Made by a program: the position numbers and the translations under genes
Notes under the pieces: generated by a model
Databases searched by the model: none
What the model was told of the DNA's origin: nothing
What the model saw: the letters and a program-made list of their open reading frames with translations, nothing else
Origin: Escherichia coli
GTDB lineage: Bacteria > Pseudomonadota > Gammaproteobacteria > Enterobacterales > Enterobacteriaceae
NCBI RefSeq assembly: GCF_011881725.1
Contig: NZ_JAATUR010000022.1
Location: forward strand, 1 to 64,000
Direction of reading: 5' to 3'
DNA length: 64,000 nucleotides
Shown: positions 37,076 through 49,602 of the stretch, in pieces
How the letters are laid out: the number at the start of each line of letters is the position of its first letter
How positions within the stretch are numbered: position 1 is the first letter of the stretch

Positions 37076-38062
37076 TTAATAAAGCGAGTCGATATTGTCT
37101 TTGTTGACCAGCAATACCTTATGGAAACGGATAATACGCTTATCCATATCTACGTCGGCTTTACCAAGATTCTGCATTTCGAATCCAGGTTTGATCTCTT
37201 CGCCATTCAGCAACGTGCTGGCGACCGCAGCCAGTGCGTAACCTGCAGAGGCAGGATCGTAAGTGATCCCTTCGGTGATATCCCCGCTTTTAATCAGTGA
37301 TGCCGCCTGCGAAGGAATCATCATGCCGTAGACCGCGACTTTATTTTTCGCCCGTTTCTCTTTCACCGCACGTCCCGCGCCAATCGGGCCATTCGAACCA
37401 AAAGAGACAACGGCTTTCAGGTCAGGATAGGTTTTCATCAGATCCAGCGTGGTACGACGTGAGTCATCCACACTCTCGGCAACGGGCATGCGGCGGGTGA
37501 CTTCATGCATATCCGGATAGTGTTCTTTCTGGTATTTCACCAGCAAATCAGCCCACAAGTTATGCTGCGGCACAGTCAGACTGCCCACGTAAATCACATA
37601 GCCGCCTTTCCCGCCCATACGTTTCGCCATATGTTCGACATATTCCGCAGCAAATTTTTCGTTATCGATGATTTCGATGTCCCAGTTGGCGCTTGGCTGA
37701 CCGGGGGATTCGTTGGTCAGTACCACAATTCCAGCATCACGCGCTTTTTTGAATACCGGCTCCAGCACGTTGGCATCGTTTGGCACGATAGTAATTGCGT
37801 TAACCTTACGGGCGATTAAATCCTCAATAATTTTAACCTGTTGTGGAGCATCCGTACTTGAAGGCCCCACCTGTGAAGCATTAACACCAAAGGCTTTACC
37901 CGCCTCTACCACACCTTCGCCCATGCGATTAAACCACGGCATACCATCGACTTTGGAGATATTTACCACGACTTTTTCCGCTGCCTGGAGCGGCGCTGAA
38001 ATTAGCGCAGCGCCTAATAACAGCGAAGAAACCATATTGATAACCAAACGTTTATTCATCAT
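37076..38062 (-). CDS. Sugar-type ABC transporter substrate-binding protein
   Basis: A periplasmic binding protein, 328 aa, with a signal peptide (MMNKRLVINMVSSLLLGAAL then cleavage near PLQA-AEKV). It is of the type I RbsB/LsrB class: KIIEDLIARKVNAITIVPND is the typical second-strand and helix region, followed by VVLTNESPGQ. Similarity looks closer to the LsrB/RhaS-like group than to ribose proteins, so the ligand could be a deoxysugar or AI-2-like furanose; this is inference. It is the first gene of the operon, with a CRP site 160 bp upstream and a GAGG ribosome site. Confidence 0.88.
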   Translation of the reverse strand: MMNKRLVINMVSSLLLGAALISAPLQAAEKVVVNISKVDGMPWFNRMGEGVVEAGKAFGVNASQVGPSSTDAPQQVKIIEDLIARKVNAITIVPNDANVLEPVFKKARDAGIVVLTNESPGQPSANWDIEIIDNEKFAAEYVEHMAKRMGGKGGYVIYVGSLTVPQHNLWADLLVKYQKEHYPDMHEVTRRMPVAESVDDSRRTTLDLMKTYPDLKAVVSFGSNGPIGAGRAVKEKRAKNKVAVYGMMIPSQAASLIKSGDITEGITYDPASAGYALAAVASTLLNGEEIKPGFEMQNLGKADVDMDKRIIRFHKVLLVNKDNIDSLY

Positions 38063-38224
38063 TTCAGCCTCATTGCAGGGTAGTCAGGAAGTGTTCGCCA
38101 AAATTAGCGCGCTGGAGAGAATAAGAATTTTTTCGAATAATTTTATGCAGAATAAACAGCCCTATTTCAGGCAGCTATTAAAAATTTGGTTATAAATATG
38201 GACAAAACGGGCAGCAACCATAAG

Positions 38225-38240
38225 TGTGATTCTTATCACG
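38225..38240 (-). promoter_or_regulatory. Probable CRP site upstream of the ABC importer
   Basis: TGTGA-TTCTTA-TCACG matches the CRP consensus (TGTGA-N6-TCACA) at 9 of 10 core positions. It lies in the 444-bp gap (38063-38506) between the importer and yahA, about 160 bp before the binding-protein start, as expected for a catabolite-controlled sugar operon. The rest of the gap is AT-rich with no gene I can support. Confidence 0.65.
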
Positions 38241-38506
38241 CGTAAAATAGTAAAAGAAACATATCTGACGATATTTTATGTTTGCAATAAAATTTCGTGC
38301 AGATAAATAATTATCTACACAACGTCTATAAGGGCATATTCTTCAAAGATAACGTCCATTTCTGGCGAGAAATTTCCTTCTGGCCTGGAAAAAACGGCGG
38401 TGTTCATTGCGCCAAATGGCGTATTAATGAAGATCTATCAGGATTTACTGCATCGGGAGAATTGATATCCGCCAACCTCCCGATGCGCTGTGAATAGCGG
38501 TTTACA

Positions 38507-39595
38507 TCAACCACCGGTTTTCATTACCCATTCAGAAACAAATTTCTTACCCGGTACTGGCGGGGAGTACAAATAACCCTGCAAAAAGTGAACGCCTTTA
38601 CCGATCATTAAATCCGCCTGCTCCTGAGTTTCCACACCTTCCGCTACAATGCTCAGACCTGGCTTACGCGCCAATTCGACAATGTTGTCCACAATATGGC
38701 CGGAGATTTCGTCCACACTCGCCATTTGCACAAACGACTTGTCAATTTTAATAAAATCGACCGGAAACGCCTGCAAATAACGATAGGTCGCATAACCCGT
38801 ACCAAAGTCATCCAGCGCGAAGGTAATGTTGTGCTGATGAAGGCTGTCAAATATCGCTCTGGCTTCCGGCGTTACCGGAATGGGGTTACGTTCCGTCAAC
38901 TCAAGAACCAGCTTGATTTTATCGTTACCTAATTTCTTAACCAGATCCAGGCACTCTTTTTCAAATCCCGCAGCCAAAAAACAGCCCGCCGATACGTTGA
39001 TACCAATATGGAAATTGTCCGGCAGCAAATGTTTTACCGGCATCAAAATATCCGCAGTTTGCTTCATCAACTGGCGAGTCATTATCACAATCAAACCGGA
39101 TGACTCCGCCAGTGGAATAAATTGATCCGGCGGGATAATTCCCGTTTGCGGATGTTCCCAGCGAACAAGTACTTCACAGCCCGTCAGTACCCCAGTCTGC
39201 GCGCAGAAAACCGGTTGGATCCATGGTTTGAATTCGTGGTTTTCCAACGCCAGACTGATGGCTTCAGGTGTGACAATATGGTGATAGTGATTATCATTAA
39301 TATATTTGTGACTGTTATTACCAGTGGCGGATATGATCTCCGGATTGCACCGAAAGAAAATATCACGCCAGAAAGTAATATCACTCTGGATCCCCAGTTT
39401 CTCAAAAAGCTGCTTCTTTTGATGTGAAATTGTCTTTGCACTGCGATTTCTGTATTGTGATATTTCTGTTACAGACATTCCCTGCATCAGCAACTTGAGC
39501 AGCAGTCGTTCTTTCTCGGATACGCTACCAGGCAATGACAGATGAACCGTAGTATCGAACTCTTTCAGAAAAACACGAAAATCACTTGAATCCAT
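38507..39595 (-). CDS. yahA: YahA, c-di-GMP phosphodiesterase
   Basis: Hydrolyses c-di-GMP to pGpG. It has 362 aa from MDSSDFRVFL, the K-12 length. An N-terminal LuxR-type helix-turn-helix (about residues 22-75, with SVTEISQYRNRSAKTISHQK) is joined to a C-terminal EAL domain. EAL active-site elements are present: CEVLVRWEHP (EVL in place of EAL), NVSAGCF, ELTERNP, DDFGTGYATY, KIDKSFV and EGVETQEQ. A start two codons earlier is open. Monocistronic. Confidence 0.95.
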   Translation of the reverse strand: MDSSDFRVFLKEFDTTVHLSLPGSVSEKERLLLKLLMQGMSVTEISQYRNRSAKTISHQKKQLFEKLGIQSDITFWRDIFFRCNPEIISATGNNSHKYINDNHYHHIVTPEAISLALENHEFKPWIQPVFCAQTGVLTGCEVLVRWEHPQTGIIPPDQFIPLAESSGLIVIMTRQLMKQTADILMPVKHLLPDNFHIGINVSAGCFLAAGFEKECLDLVKKLGNDKIKLVLELTERNPIPVTPEARAIFDSLHQHNITFALDDFGTGYATYRYLQAFPVDFIKIDKSFVQMASVDEISGHIVDNIVELARKPGLSIVAEGVETQEQADLMIGKGVHFLQGYLYSPPVPGKKFVSEWVMKTGG

Positions 39596-40724
39596 GAACA
39601 CACCTTTTACCTTTTATCGCTATTCAGTATGAGTTACTACCAGTGGATTCCTGAGCACGCATTAGGGGTAACTACAAACATCAGCGATGCCATACCCATA
39701 ACAACAAACATCACTACCAATCAGCCTATTTATACCTCTGATGCTCGCTCAATAACGCTTACGCTAAATACTTTAGAAAGATAATCATTCAAAAATACAA
39801 TATTAAAAGTCAGACAACTCATTTTTGATAATATAGTAGTAGCTTGACTATTTCTATATTAATAATTTACTACCAGGCACCAGCATTCATGAGCAAAGGC
39901 GCATTATAAGAATTTAACCATCCAAATCAACTTAAAATATCTTGCCCTACATGCATCAGGCGTCAACATCCGATTACAAAATGAGTAAGGATGTTTGCCA
40001 ACCAAATAGTTCATAAATACTAATCATATGCATTGAAACATGGATTTCAGGGCTGAATCCATTCAGCAAAACACAATGCTCTTGAAAATACAGCAGGAAA
40101 AACTAAAAGCCAACATATTCAACAAATATCAAACATTGATAATTAAACTTTAATAACATACAGTTACATTAACTCAGGCGTATTTAGTTCACACCTCGCT
40201 GATGAACCAGACATCCTCTCAAATGCCTGGTTACATTCGCCTGAAATAAGAATAAGCTTATTGAAGATCGGTTTCAGCACAATGGTGATTATAAGCATCA
40301 CTGTATCTTTTTATGTTTTTATTAATGGTTGTTTGGCAGACCATCAATCTAAACTAACAGCGTCACTGTATAGATATAAATGGGCGAGAAGATACACAAT
40401 TATCTGTAACGGTGATGATGACACTAAAGCCACACCATATACAGGACATGCCTCAGTCTTGTTTCCCGCTGCGCAGAACGGTAATAGCGATTAAAAAGCT
40501 ATCGCTTTTCCCATTGAAGCGTAATACCAGGGAATCGCGGTCGGGCAATCACCAGAAAAAAGAACCGTTCAGCATTGATATGCTCCAGCTTACTTTTTCA
40601 GCTGGTTAGACTGTCATTATTCATGCTGAATATATCTTTTAAAATCAAAAAGTAATGCATTAAGTCACTCAATATGACAGTGCCATTCTGGATGGCTTTA
40701 CCAGAATGGCTATCAATATTTGTC
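39596..40724. other. AT-rich gap between yahA and lutC without a supported gene
   Basis: In MG1655 betIBAT and ykgH lie here; none of them is seen. One frame (40261-40494, TTG start) encodes 77 residues with a hydrophobic N-terminus (VIISITVSFYVFINGCLA) but no ribosome site and no family I recognise. The region has the strong AT bias of silenced or decaying DNA. Confidence 0.6.
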
Positions 40725-41420
40725 TCAGCAATCCTCGATAATCAGGTACGCCGCTTTCACCGGGCCATGAACGCCAACGACTTTGATAAGCTCAATATCC
40801 GCTGTTGAACTAGGGCCGCTAATGATGTTAATGCAGGACGGCATACGTTCTCCGCACTGCGCTTTGTGATGCAATTTTTCTGCAAGTTGCGCTACACGTG
40901 GCAGGATGGTGCTTTTACGCAGGATAAAAATAGAGGACTCAGGAAGTAGACTCAACGAGCGCCCACGCTCAGCAGCGGAAAAAAGCACCACGCCTCCCGA
41001 TTCTGTTAAGCCATATTCAGCATACACTACGCCAACTTTAGCCTGCTCTGCCTGCGAGATATTCTCGGCGCCTTTTACCGGATCCCACACGACGGCATTG
41101 CATTCCTGCTGTAAACATTCACTGATCCCCAGTTCTTCTAGTCGCGTGTCAGCGCTAATTACAACCGACTGATCTCCCAACTCTTTACACAGGCGTGATG
41201 CAGCTTCTGCGGCCTGTGCCTCGCTGGTCAGTTCACAACGCGTCAACATGACATCACTGGCAAACTGGATAAACGCGTCACAGCGCTGTTGCTGGTTAAG
41301 TTCAGTAAGACGCTCGTTAGCATAGTTGTTGAGCGGCGCATCTTCTATTTGCGGTTCGAGTCGTAGCGGGCGGCCCAGTGCCTGAGCAACGTTTTGCAAA
41401 AATTCGCGTCGATTATCCAT
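40725..41420 (-). CDS. lutC: LutC (YkgG), lactate utilisation protein C
   Basis: A 231-aa cytosolic protein of the LutC/YkgG family and a component of the LutABC iron-sulfur complex that oxidises L-lactate to pyruvate. The family core GVVYAEYGLTESGGVVLFSA and the C-terminal ISGPSSTADIELIKVVGVHG are visible. The start MDNRREFLQN gives the K-12 YkgG length. It overlaps the end of lutB by 8 bp, so it is translationally coupled. Confidence 0.94.
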   Translation of the reverse strand: MDNRREFLQNVAQALGRPLRLEPQIEDAPLNNYANERLTELNQQQRCDAFIQFASDVMLTRCELTSEAQAAEAASRLCKELGDQSVVISADTRLEELGISECLQQECNAVVWDPVKGAENISQAEQAKVGVVYAEYGLTESGGVVLFSAAERGRSLSLLPESSIFILRKSTILPRVAQLAEKLHHKAQCGERMPSCINIISGPSSTADIELIKVVGVHGPVKAAYLIIEDC

Positions 41421-42840
41421 TCTTTTTCTCCTGCGCCTGATGTTTTTTAAACCAACTACGGAAACTCTCGCCGTCAGCTTCAGGAAGATCGCGAGCTTCC
41501 ATCCAGTCGCTAATCGCACCGATCTTGAATGGTGTTTTGCCGCCACTGATAAACCAGCTTGCCGCATGAGCGCCTGCCATCATTCCAACTTTCCACAATC
41601 CCGGATGACTATTGGCATAAGCGAACATTTTGATCGCTCGTTGCTCTGCTTTGGCGGTGATCCCTTTTTCAGCCATCACCCGACGATGACGCAAAATCAG
41701 TTTTGACAGAGGAATGCGCACCGGACAAACGCTGTCACAGGCTGTACATAGCGAGCAGGCGTAGGGCAAGTCTTTAAAATCTTTATAGCCACCAAGTAGC
41801 GGAGAAATCACAGCGCCGATTGGCCCAGGGTAAATAGAGCCGTAGCCGTGACCTCCAATGTGGCGATATGCCGGACACGTATTCATGCAGGCCCCGCAGC
41901 GAATACAGCGCAGCACATCACGAAATTCAGAGGCCAGCACCTCAGAGCGACCGTTATCGACAATAACCAGATGAAACTCTTCAGGCCCGTCCACGTCCCC
42001 TACTTCACGCGGTCCTGTCAGCCAGGTGTTGTATCCCGTCAAACGTGCTCCAACGGCACTGCGCGCCAGCATGGTGATCAATATATCAACCTCGGCAAAA
42101 GTTGGGGCGATACGCTCCATCCCCATCACCGCAATGTGCGTTTTAGGCAGCGTGGTACACATTCGCGCATTACCTTCATTGGTCACCAGACATACCGAAC
42201 CGGTTTCTGCTACCGCAAAATTACAGCCGGTTATACCCATTTCGGCACTGAGGAAATCCTCACGGATCTTTTGACGAATGAATAAGGTCATCGCTTCAGG
42301 CGTTTCCGGTCCATCATAGCCCAGACGTTCGTGTAGCACCCGGCAGATCTGGTGGCGATCTTTATGGATAGCCGGAACCACAACGTGAGATGGCGGATCT
42401 TGATCCAACTGAAGAATGTATTCCCCCAAATCGGTTTCAATCACCTGAATTCCGGCATCCTGCAACACATGATTGACGCCAATCTCTTCGGTCACCATCG
42501 ATTTAGATTTCACAATTTTCCGCACATTTTTGCGCTGAGCGACCTGCAAAATATAACGAGTGGCTTCTTCTTTGGTTTTTGCGAAATAGACGTGGCCGCC
42601 GTTTTGCGTCACTTTTTCGGAGAGCTGATACAGATAGGCGTCAAGATTACTCAGAACATGATCACGTATCTGGCTGGCACGATCGCGCCACGCCTCCCAG
42701 TGACCTAATCCATCCGCCATTTTTTGCCGATTTGCCCCAATACGCTGCTGCGCGTTTGCCACCGCTTTACGCATGATCGGATCTTCAATTTGCTGACGGA
42801 TGCGTGTTTTGAATTCTGTATTACTGGTTTTGATCGACAT
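41413..42840 (-). CDS. lutB: LutB (YkgF), iron-sulfur lactate oxidation protein
   Basis: A 475-aa protein, as in K-12 YkgF. The N-terminal DUF162/LUD domain (about residues 60-300, with VSLVTNEGNARMC-like motif GSVCLVTNEGNARMC) is followed by two 4Fe-4S motifs, CIRCGACMNTCP (about 310-321) and CSLCTACDSVCP (about 360-371). It passes electrons from lactate oxidation with LutA and LutC. Lies 10 bp after lutA. Confidence 0.95.
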   Translation of the reverse strand: MSIKTSNTEFKTRIRQQIEDPIMRKAVANAQQRIGANRQKMADGLGHWEAWRDRASQIRDHVLSNLDAYLYQLSEKVTQNGGHVYFAKTKEEATRYILQVAQRKNVRKIVKSKSMVTEEIGVNHVLQDAGIQVIETDLGEYILQLDQDPPSHVVVPAIHKDRHQICRVLHERLGYDGPETPEAMTLFIRQKIREDFLSAEMGITGCNFAVAETGSVCLVTNEGNARMCTTLPKTHIAVMGMERIAPTFAEVDILITMLARSAVGARLTGYNTWLTGPREVGDVDGPEEFHLVIVDNGRSEVLASEFRDVLRCIRCGACMNTCPAYRHIGGHGYGSIYPGPIGAVISPLLGGYKDFKDLPYACSLCTACDSVCPVRIPLSKLILRHRRVMAEKGITAKAEQRAIKMFAYANSHPGLWKVGMMAGAHAASWFISGGKTPFKIGAISDWMEARDLPEADGESFRSWFKKHQAQEKKNG

Positions 42841-42850
42841 ATTTCCCCCC

Positions 42851-43570
42851 TCAGCGACTCATCAGCACTTCAGCAATATGCATCACTTTGACTTTCTGCC
42901 CTTCCCGTTGTAATCGTCCACTCATGTTCAGCAAGCAACTAATGTCGGCACCAATTAAATACTCGGGACGGACCTCCATCAGGTGTGAAACCTTTTCTTT
43001 CACCATCTCGCCGGATATTTCAGCCATTTTGACCGAGAACGTACCGCCAAACCCGCAGCAAGTATCCTGTTCGGCAAAGGGCAACAACTCCAGTCCGCGT
43101 ACATTTTTCAGCAGCGTAAGTGGTTCGTCCTTCACACCCAGCTTTCGAGCCAGGCTACAGGATGGATGATATACCGCCCTCCCTTGCAAGCAGGCGCCCA
43201 CATCGACCACCCCTAATGTATTGACAATAAAAGAAGTGAGATCCTGCATACGCGCGGCGACCTTTTCTGCACGTGCTGCCCATTCTGGTTCTTCAGCAAG
43301 ATATGTTGGGTAACTTTTTACGGCGTAAGTGCAGGAACCGGCGGGAGAAATAATAGGATCGTCGTTATCTTCAAATGCAGCGATCAGATTTTTCATTCCT
43401 GGAATCGCTTCTTTGATATAACCACTATTGATCGCAGGCTGACCGCAGCATCCCTGTTTCTCAGGAAAATTTACATGACAGCCGAGTTTTTCCAGTAGCA
43501 GCACGGAGTCTCGTGCCATCCTTGATTTCAGTGCATCACCGATACAGGTAACAAAGAAATTTACATTCAC
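42851..43570 (-). CDS. lutA: LutA (YkgE), CCG-domain lactate oxidation protein
   Basis: A 239-aa protein with two cysteine-rich CCG motifs, GCCGQP (about residues 40-45) and DTCCGFGG (about 168-175), the ligands for iron-sulfur centres as in heterodisulfide reductase and GlpC-type proteins. First gene of lutABC. The GTG at 43570 corresponds to the ATG of K-12 YkgE; a TTG two codons upstream also stays open. No LutR or LldR-type regulator gene is adjacent. Confidence 0.93.
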   Translation of the reverse strand: MNVNFFVTCIGDALKSRMARDSVLLLEKLGCHVNFPEKQGCCGQPAINSGYIKEAIPGMKNLIAAFEDNDDPIISPAGSCTYAVKSYPTYLAEEPEWAARAEKVAARMQDLTSFIVNTLGVVDVGACLQGRAVYHPSCSLARKLGVKDEPLTLLKNVRGLELLPFAEQDTCCGFGGTFSVKMAEISGEMVKEKVSHLMEVRPEYLIGADISCLLNMSGRLQREGQKVKVMHIAEVLMSR

Positions 43571-44081
43571 AACCAATACTCCATTGCTTCATTTCTATTT
43601 ATGCCCGATCGCAACCCCCTTCTGGGTTATCAGGCATCAATAAAAATAGGGGCTTTTTATTGGGTAGCAGAATACAAACTCAAATTGATTTGTATGACAA
43701 ATAAATAATCCCTCATTGAATACCTGGATGCAATAACTGATTTTATTTCTTTCGGCGTCGCTCACATTTTTATAATAATATCCACTATCACACAGAATCA
43801 TGCGTTCGTTATAATAACGATATGAATCTAATGGAATTTATCTTAAACACTCATTTAGAGCTACTCATTTTGGATCTATCAAAATAGACCTGATTGTGTA
43901 TAAGTAAAACTATTAACAAAAATCATACAACCATTAATAACTGTAACTTTATTTTACTGACGCGATTCAGTTCGCATCATTTATTTTCATAATAACCTCC
44001 CGCCTTCGGAAAAATATATAAAAACACATGCTATAGGTTATATTTTCAGAGGCGGGAAAGGTAGTATCCTGATAACTATAA
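43571..44081. other. Gap between lutA and the first aldo/keto reductase
   Basis: An AT-rich non-coding stretch that must contain the lutABC promoter. A dispersed inverted repeat TCCCGCCT (43998-44005) and AGGCGGGA (44050-44057) lies just after the end of the reductase gene and may form a weak transcription end. No gene and no clear operator is seen. In MG1655 rclR lies here. Confidence 0.5.
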
Positions 44082-44951
44082 TTAGTTATGTATTTTTACG
44101 CCAAGACAGCCACGAACAAACTCAGGATTAAAATGTTTTACGGATTCGCCAACATACCCCAGATCAAGTGAGTTTATTTGCTCCATTTCTTTCTCTGTTA
44201 GTGAAAAATCCCAGATAGCGAAGTTCTCTTCAATACGATGCAGGTGAGTCGATTTTGGAATAACAACCACTCCCCGTTGAATATTCCAGCGTAGAATTAC
44301 CTGAGAAATCGATTTTTGGTGGCTATTTGCAATATCCTGAAGCAGACTGTTTTCAAATGGCTTATGTCTTCCACCGCCTAATGGTGCCCATGCTTCAGGT
44401 TGCACGTTGTAGTACTTCATGGTTGCCAACGCTTCTGGTTGAGCAAAATAGGGATGCAACTCAACCTGGTTGACCATTGGCTTAATTCTGACTGTTTCAC
44501 AAAAGTTTGCCAGCACATGAGGATAGAAATTGGAAACCCCAATCGCTTTCAGTTTGCCCTCTTCATAGGCATCTTCCAGTGCACGCCATGCGCTGAAATA
44601 ATCGCGCATTGCCTGGTGCAATAAATAGAGATCAAAGTATTCAAGTCCCGATTTTTTTAATGACGCTTCAATACCTGCTTTTGCCGTATCCTGATCAGCC
44701 ATGTCCTGTACCCACAATTTAGACGTAATAAATAACCCCTCACGGGTACAGAAACCTTCCGAAATGGCTTCACGAACAGCATCACCGACGGCATCTTCAT
44801 TACCATATACCGCTGCAGTGTCGATCAGTCGATAACCGGTTCGGATAGCATTCAACACAGATTGTTTACACACTTCTTTATCGGTAACCTGAAAAACACC
44901 AAATCCCATCATCGGCATTTTCAGATTGTTACTTAATACGGAAAATTCCAC
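44082..44951 (-). CDS. Aldo/keto reductase, DkgA-like
   Basis: A 289-aa NADPH-dependent reductase of the AKR superfamily. The catalytic tetrad is visible: Asp in RLIDTAAVYG with the Tyr four residues on, Lys in LFITSKLW, and His in YLLHQAMRD. The C-terminal nucleotide-binding segment VVIPKSTHLHRIEEN is intact. The start is the GTG (VEFSVLSNNL) because GGAGGGG sits six bases before it; an ATG six codons upstream lies within that ribosome site. It diverges from the next reductase gene over 250 bp. Physiological substrate unknown. Confidence 0.88.
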   Translation of the reverse strand: MEFSVLSNNLKMPMMGFGVFQVTDKEVCKQSVLNAIRTGYRLIDTAAVYGNEDAVGDAVREAISEGFCTREGLFITSKLWVQDMADQDTAKAGIEASLKKSGLEYFDLYLLHQAMRDYFSAWRALEDAYEEGKLKAIGVSNFYPHVLANFCETVRIKPMVNQVELHPYFAQPEALATMKYYNVQPEAWAPLGGGRHKPFENSLLQDIANSHQKSISQVILRWNIQRGVVVIPKSTHLHRIEENFAIWDFSLTEKEMEQINSLDLGYVGESVKHFNPEFVRGCLGVKIHN

Positions 44952-45186
44952 GGTAATCCCCTCCATCACGTATGAATCATTATTCTAAGTTAAAATATAA
45001 CTTTCGATTAGTGCGCGAATTGTGATTTCACTTATGCAAATAATTCATCAATAAAATAGACCTACACGATAACAGTACGACTCAATCAGTATTGAGGCAG
45101 ATTTATGAATATCGTTCATAACCCCTGACAAATTCTGCCGTCTAATCGAGCGCTTCCCTTTACGTTATGCTTCTCATGAACGATAA

Positions 45187-48036
<2,850 letters not shown>

Positions 48037-48254
48037 TCATGAAGGGAGTTCATAGATGCCATCATTTTAGCCTCATTACTGGCAATAATCATAATTGATA
48101 TTCTGGTTATATAAAAACAAGCCTGAATTATCAGGATAATTATTAGAGAAAACGCACTCACGATTACTTTATATTTCCTGGCGATATTGGCATTGAAAGT
48201 TCATCAATTACACATATTATCAATTTTCAAGTTTTACTCTCACCGCTACCATAA

Positions 48255-48456
48255 AACCGTCTTTTGGACGCTCCATTAATGGTTGTAGCGGGAGATAAAA
48301 CAGGCGTTTCTGAGTATGCCGTAACGTCTGTACCGGCTACTTCAAATATAAAAGCTGGTGTTGAACGCTGTTCATATTAACGACGTGTATGACAAGCCAG
48401 AACCGGTGAAACAGGCGCTCGATAAATTAATTTATTATTATAAAACACATTTGTAA
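48255..48456 (+). pseudogene. Remnant of an alpha/beta-hydrolase gene (ykgP-like)
   Basis: Frame one reads APLMVVAGDKTGVSEYAVTS and stops. A shifted frame continues DVYDKPEPVKQALDKL and ends YYKTHL before a stop at 48456. Together these resemble the C-terminal region of small alpha/beta-hydrolases, which have PLMVVAGDKTG before the catalytic Asp region and a DKPE...KKHL tail. The catalytic histidine segment is lost. MG1655 has a short ykgP remnant near this place. Bases 47998-48254 hold the LysR-gene upstream region and nothing else I can name. A GTG frame at 48521-48757 (78 codons) is not supported. Confidence 0.5.
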
Positions 48457-48770
48457 GAATCCTGCATGGAGATTCATTACTCCCTGATCTTTGCCCCTTC
48501 ACGATAAGAAACCAAATTAAGTGTCAGCACCCAAATTTTCACGGGGCTATTCTGATGTTCTCACCTTCCCCTGCCAATGGCAGGATTGTAGACTCATCCT
48601 CGGAACGAATTTCAGACAACGTATATCGATGACTTTGGTATCATGCACGATAGATGATGTATCACATCTATTCAAATTTGTGATACACCTCAAAAAATTG
48701 GTTGACCAAACTCGCTATTTATATAAGGGCACTTACGACGTGCACTCTTTTTTATAGCGAGGAAGTACTA

Positions 48771-48872
48771 ATGAACGAAAATAAAATACAGCAAATCAGT
48801 CATAAACTGATTAATGTCGTTGTTTTAGTTGCAGTTGTAGAATACGCTTATTTATTCCTCCACTTCTATTAA
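48771..48872 (+). CDS. ykgR: YkgR, 33-residue membrane protein
   Basis: A single-span inner-membrane miniprotein. The charged start MNENKIQQISHKL precedes a hydrophobic stretch (VVVLVAVVEYAYLFLHF). It is identical in length to K-12 YkgR and differs at a few positions. A strong GAGGAAG ribosome site lies 7 bases upstream. Function is unknown. The 466 bp that follow (48873-49338) have no supported gene and end in the Zur site. Confidence 0.85.
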   Translation: MNENKIQQISHKLINVVVLVAVVEYAYLFLHFY

Positions 48873-49310
48873 TCACGTCACAAAACAATTTACTTCTGTG
48901 ATATTTAAAATATGCTTCCTCTCCCCCTTTTGTAAGTAATCCTCATACTCCCGGGAGGGGAATACGTACTCTTTCGAAGAGAATGTAGACGAAGCTATAT
49001 TTGTTGCGGTGCTGAAAAAGATGGCACCCTGAATCAGCATTCTATTGCCGAAAGCGCACTGTTGACTCACCAATGGCACCGCAATAAATAATCGACCAAT
49101 AAAGCAGAGAAAACCTCTATTTCCGAATAATCCATACTCTCAACGGAAACACCATAAATCAGTCATCCTGCTGTTGATGGTACTGTCGCCAACAGCAACC
49201 AACATTCTACGCCTCCCGTGCACACCTGGTTGATTGCGAAAATTCCACGTACCACAAATTGTTATCGCAATTTGGTGTTGATATGAGCTGGAGAAGCGTG
49301 TATCTTTATT

Positions 49311-49328
49311 GTTATGTTATAACATAAC
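49311..49328 (+). promoter_or_regulatory. Zur box of ykgM-ykgO
   Basis: GTTATGTTATAACATAAC is a perfect 18-bp palindrome close to the Zur consensus core (GTTATAWTATAAC), 10 bp before the ykgM start. Zur represses zinc-free ribosomal protein paralogues when zinc is ample. Confidence 0.88.
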
Positions 49329-49338
49329 AGGAAAAATA

Positions 49339-49602
49339 ATGAAACAACATATTCATCCTGAATATCGTACTGTCGTTTTCCACGACACAACAGTTGATGA
49401 GTACTTTAAAATCGGTTCCACAATCAAGACAGACCGTGAGATTGAGCTCAATGGCGTTACGTATCCGTACGTGACAATTGATGTCTCTTCGAAATCACAC
49501 CCGTTCTATACAGGGAAACTGAGAACCGTAGCATCAGAAGGAAATGTGGCACGCTTTACCCAACGTTTTGGTCGTTTTATTGATGCTAAAAAGGAGCCAT
49601 GA
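49339..49602 (+). CDS. ykgM: YkgM, zinc-independent ribosomal protein bL31 type B
   Basis: An 87-aa paralogue of bL31 that replaces the zinc-containing form during zinc limitation, freeing zinc. It lacks the CxxC zinc cysteines and reads [17 protein letters not shown], as expected for type B. An AGGAAAA ribosome site precedes the ATG. A ten-codon upstream extension would run through the Zur box and is rejected. Its stop overlaps the ykgO start codon. Confidence 0.95.
   Translation: MKQHIHPEYRTVVFHDTTVDEYFKIGSTIKTDREIELNGVTYPYVTIDVSSKSHPFYTGKLRTVASEGNVARFTQRFGRFIDAKKEP

Noticed and set aside
40261-40494. 77-codon frame with hydrophobic N-terminus
   Set aside because: TTG start, no ribosome site, AT-rich non-conserved surroundings; possible by chance, so only mentioned in the gap entry.
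48521-48757. 78-codon GTG frame before ykgR
   Set aside because: No ribosome site and no recognisable family; I could not confirm it as a known small gene.
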